A stretch of 64,000 nt of DNA from Orbilia blumenaviensis (Eukaryota > Ascomycota > Orbiliomycetes > Orbiliales > Orbiliaceae): positions 558,001 to 622,000 of the forward strand of contig JAVHNS010000001.1 of NCBI GenBank assembly GCA_036872755.1. Reading direction: 5' to 3'. Positions within the stretch are counted from its first letter, which is position 1, and each line of letters begins with the position of its first letter. Positions 61,338 to 64,000 of the stretch are shown piece by piece. A program made the translations under genes and the position numbers. A model generated the notes under the pieces. It ran no database searches. It was not told the DNA's origin and saw only the letters and a list, made by a program, of their open reading frames with translations.

Positions 61338-62972
61338 TCATATATCGTCGCGCAGGCCAATCCAGGAAGTGAGCTCCCCATTCCACTCCTTAGTTATAAT
61401 GAGTCGAATCTGCCTCTCCGCCCAAAACTCCACAGTTTTCAGCTTCTCCATCCCATCCCAGATCCATTTCACCACCAACATCTCGAGCGCCTCGATAGGA
61501 AGGATGTTGATATTACGACCCCAACCGATCCCCTTTATCAGGTCAAACTCCACCCCGCCTCCAAACTGCTGAAGTTTGGGGAGCTCATACCTGGGCCATG
61601 GTAAACACACCCATTCCATTTCCTTAAACTCTGTGATACCATCGTGTAAATCTTCGAATACATCTTCGGTTCTGTGATCGAAGGGGATCGAGCGGATGGA
61701 TTCCGTCAACCGTAGTCTCTTGATGTTTGGATATCTTTGTGCTAGTAAAACAAAGTCTTCGGCTTTTAGAAGCGAGTTTTTCATGAGGTTTAGTCGTTGG
61801 AGGTTGTTCGATTGGAATTGTTCGCCCGGTGGGAACGTAGGGTCTAATGTGAGTACCCCGTGAGGGTCAAAGATCAGATTTCTGTCTCTCTCGGTCGTTT
61901 CAATATTCAACTCGACCAGGTTCGGTGTCGCCAAGTTAAGGAATTGGTAGTAGAACCCTGATTTTGGCAGATATGGCGAATCAGGCGGGTCAGTCGGACT
62001 GGCCAGTCCATTCATGGAGATCTTTGCAACTTGTAATTCCGGTAAAGCCTTTCCTTCGAAACAAGCACCCAACACCCTTTTCATCTTATCATCTCCGACC
62101 TCTTGCCAACCGAGAAACAACCTGCTCCTTATCGTAAGAAGGCTCATTATGTAGTCATAAGGCTCATCGGTGCAGTATCTAGCCCAACAGTTAAATATCA
62201 CGAATTCCAACCGTTTTAGGTTCTTAAAGAACGGATAGCTTGAAATCCGTTTGATGGTTGAGATGTATACGTTCTTTTCGAGCTGCCAGGGGATCGTGTA
62301 GCTTATCGATAGCTCTGTGAGGTTTGGGAAGAGTTGGAGGGAGGCTGTTTTGGTGATTATGTCTGAGACTGCGGCTTCTGGGTCTAGATAGGAGGCGTGC
62401 CGGGCGCTACACCAACCGGGTGGGCCATCTGTCCAGTTACCGGGCTCGTTGAAGCGGGCGGATCTGGTTATGTTTTTTTAATTTATTTTTTTGGTGGTTA
62501 GTCTGGGTACACATATGTATAATACATGTTTGCAATATGAATACAGAATTATAAAGACCCTCCTTCTATTTCCTGCGAATCCAGCTACATACCTAATGGA
62601 CTCTCTCATACCCTCACATATCCCATCATCTTGAAATATCTTTGTCAAAAGCGCATTAGGGGTCAAAATGACCCCGCGAAACCGATGGAAGAGCGCAATG
62701 TTGTAGCAAAACTTTGAGCAGTGTGCGAAACATTTGAGATCGTCTTTGGAGAGATTGGAGAGGACGTTATTGATCATCTCTGGAGGGATTGATAGTAGGG
62801 TGATATCGGATATCTGTGCCTGTGCCTGTGCCTGTGGCTCGGTTTGGATATGTTGATCCGACATCTTTGTTTTATCTTTGTGTAGAGGATTGGGTTTGAT
62901 GAAGTTATGGATTGGAAGACTGGGATGACATTTGAATAGTGATTTGTTTGAATTGGATTTTTGCTTTGGCAT
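61338..62972 (-). CDS. F-box protein with leucine-rich C-terminal region
   Basis: Two exons, 62972-62593 and 62463-61338, intron with a GTATGT donor in phase 2, 501 residues. An F-box lies at about residues 55-100 (SIPPEMINNVLSNLSKDDLKCFAHCSKFCYNIA), the region that binds Skp1 in SCF ubiquitin ligases. It is preceded by a short QAQAQAQ repeat. The rest has spaced leucine-rich segments (FPNLTELSIS, KNLKRLEFVIF, NLVELNIET, NLQRLNLMKNSLL, NIKRLRLTES), typical of the substrate-binding part of fungal F-box/LRR-like proteins. No membrane segment. An alternative start at the second Met (MSDQ) would remove 36 residues. The target is unknown; such genes are numerous and fast-changing in filamentous fungi. 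Confidence 0.82.
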
Positions 62973-63848
62973 CTTTAAGCCTTGAGCAGGGTTCCCTTTT
63001 ATACCCCCAGGGATTTGGGATTTGGGAAATTATGATTTGTGCAAAATATCGGGCGTAGTTTACGGGACAGAGGGCCAGGTCATGAAGGTATCGGTATCAT
63101 GGCGAAGATTAAGGCGGCAGAATACCTTTTGAGCGAGTGGATATACTATTATATCAAGAAGAGAACTCTCCGATAGCTATAGAATGGCTCACTCTCTTGA
63201 AATTTCTATATACCTCTATGATTGACAATGTTGTGAAGGTGCCCAAGACTTTAGGCATTTTTTTGGTGTTCAAATTTCTGGAATATATTGAATACGATTG
63301 CTTTTAATAATACAATGGGGTTTCCATCCATCTGCTAGTGTGTATTTGATCCGTCCAGGGATTGATATCAAGTAGCAATATTGGGGTTTCGTCTATTCGA
63401 GCTCACTGACCCTGTTTACAGCTGGGCTACATTAATCCTTTGGGCAAAAATACAACAATTTTTTATGTTGCTGTTACACTCATAGCATAGAATCACGTAG
63501 TTAACGGTTCGGCTTCTATCCTGGGCGGCTGTTTATGGTAGGCTATAGGTAGATAGCTATAGCTACAGTGCAAAAGTTAAGTTACACCAATATTGATCGA
63601 TCGGCGTGGCATTATCCATAAAGACGCATCCGCAATCCCGCCGATCTTCAACGTTTAAAAAAATAAAAAAAAAAAAAAAAGACTTAATAATTCTCTCTCT
63701 CTTATAAACAACTTCTGAACTTTATATTCCACAGCATGAATAGCATTCCTATGCATATATGCCCCCGGATACCGTATTGACAAAACCTCCCCAACACATA
63801 CATGAGGTCACCAATATAATATAATATAATATAATACGACAAGTTACT
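62973..63848. other. divergent intergenic region
   Basis: Between the F-box gene and the last partial gene. Contains an A-run near 63656-63680 and a (TATAA)n pentamer tract at about 63813-63836. No gene is seen. Confidence 0.45.
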
Positions 63849-64000
63849 ATGCCACCAGTAACCCCTTCTCATATCTACGCCCTCTCCAGGGTTCTTCCTT
63901 TCACCCAAACATCCCCCAAACCGCAGGATGAGGATATACTCAACGAATCAAGATCGATAATCGAAACCAAACCATTCCTTAACGGCCTCGCCCTCCTACT
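63849..64000 (+). CDS. 5' end of an unidentified gene leaving the window
   Basis: An ATG at 63849 opens 50 codons plus two bases that reach the window end without a stop. The reading (MPPVTPSHIYALSRVLPF, then a Pro/Glu/Asp segment and KPFLNGLALL) has balanced, gene-like codon use. Too little is present to identify the family. Confidence 0.5.
   Translation, partial: MPPVTPSHIYALSRVLPFTQTSPKPQDEDILNESRSIIETKPFLNGLALL

Overview
The window looks like nuclear DNA of a filamentous ascomycete (Pezizomycotina). The signs are short GT-AG introns of about 60-100 bp with CTAAC-type branch points, widely spaced single genes on both strands, long AT-rich and microsatellite-rich gaps, and fungal families (DAL5-type permease, Erj5, Svp26, mitochondrial IDH1, GH47 mannosidase). 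The S8-protease/ankyrin protein and the NACHT-ankyrin receptor would suit an early-diverging class such as Orbiliomycetes or Pezizomycetes, but that is inference. No tRNA, rRNA, CRISPR array or intact transposon was found. All exon limits below come from splice signals and reading-frame continuity, without transcript data.

Layout. 1-8 kb: mostly empty, with two unrecognised single-exon genes (3.7-4.5 kb minus, 7.9-8.35 kb plus). 8.8-19.2 kb: L-lactate dehydrogenase (minus), a DAL5-type MFS permease (plus), a zinc-ribbon protein of low complexity (minus), a small orphan (minus) and a PRA1/Yip3 protein (plus). 20.8-24.9 kb: two diverged copies of one secreted protein family in tandem, with an intron at the same place; the first copy has a broken tail. 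25.6-40.7 kb: housekeeping block with Erj5-like J protein, a large secreted Ser/Thr-rich protein, GH47 alpha-mannosidase, mitochondrial uS13, Svp26/TEX261 and NAD-isocitrate dehydrogenase subunit 1. Three of these (Erj5, GH47, Svp26) act in the early secretory pathway. 42-46.8 kb: one orphan gene with hydrophobic helices, then an AT-rich gene-poor tract.

46.8-59.3 kb is the most interesting part. A giant NLR-like receptor (NACHT, about 30 ankyrin repeats, C-terminal SPRY) runs on the minus strand. Next to it is an orphan all-beta-looking protein. Divergently transcribed from that is an eight-exon cytosolic-looking protein that joins ankyrin-like repeats, a conserved linker domain, a coiled coil and an S8 (subtilisin) protease. 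The NACHT lacks the Walker A lysine and the first Walker B acidic residue. I propose, as inference, that this is a receptor-protease surveillance locus; the 42-43.6 kb orphan may carry a related N-terminal module.

61.3-64 kb: an F-box protein with a leucine-rich tail (minus) and the first 50 codons of a gene leaving the window (plus).
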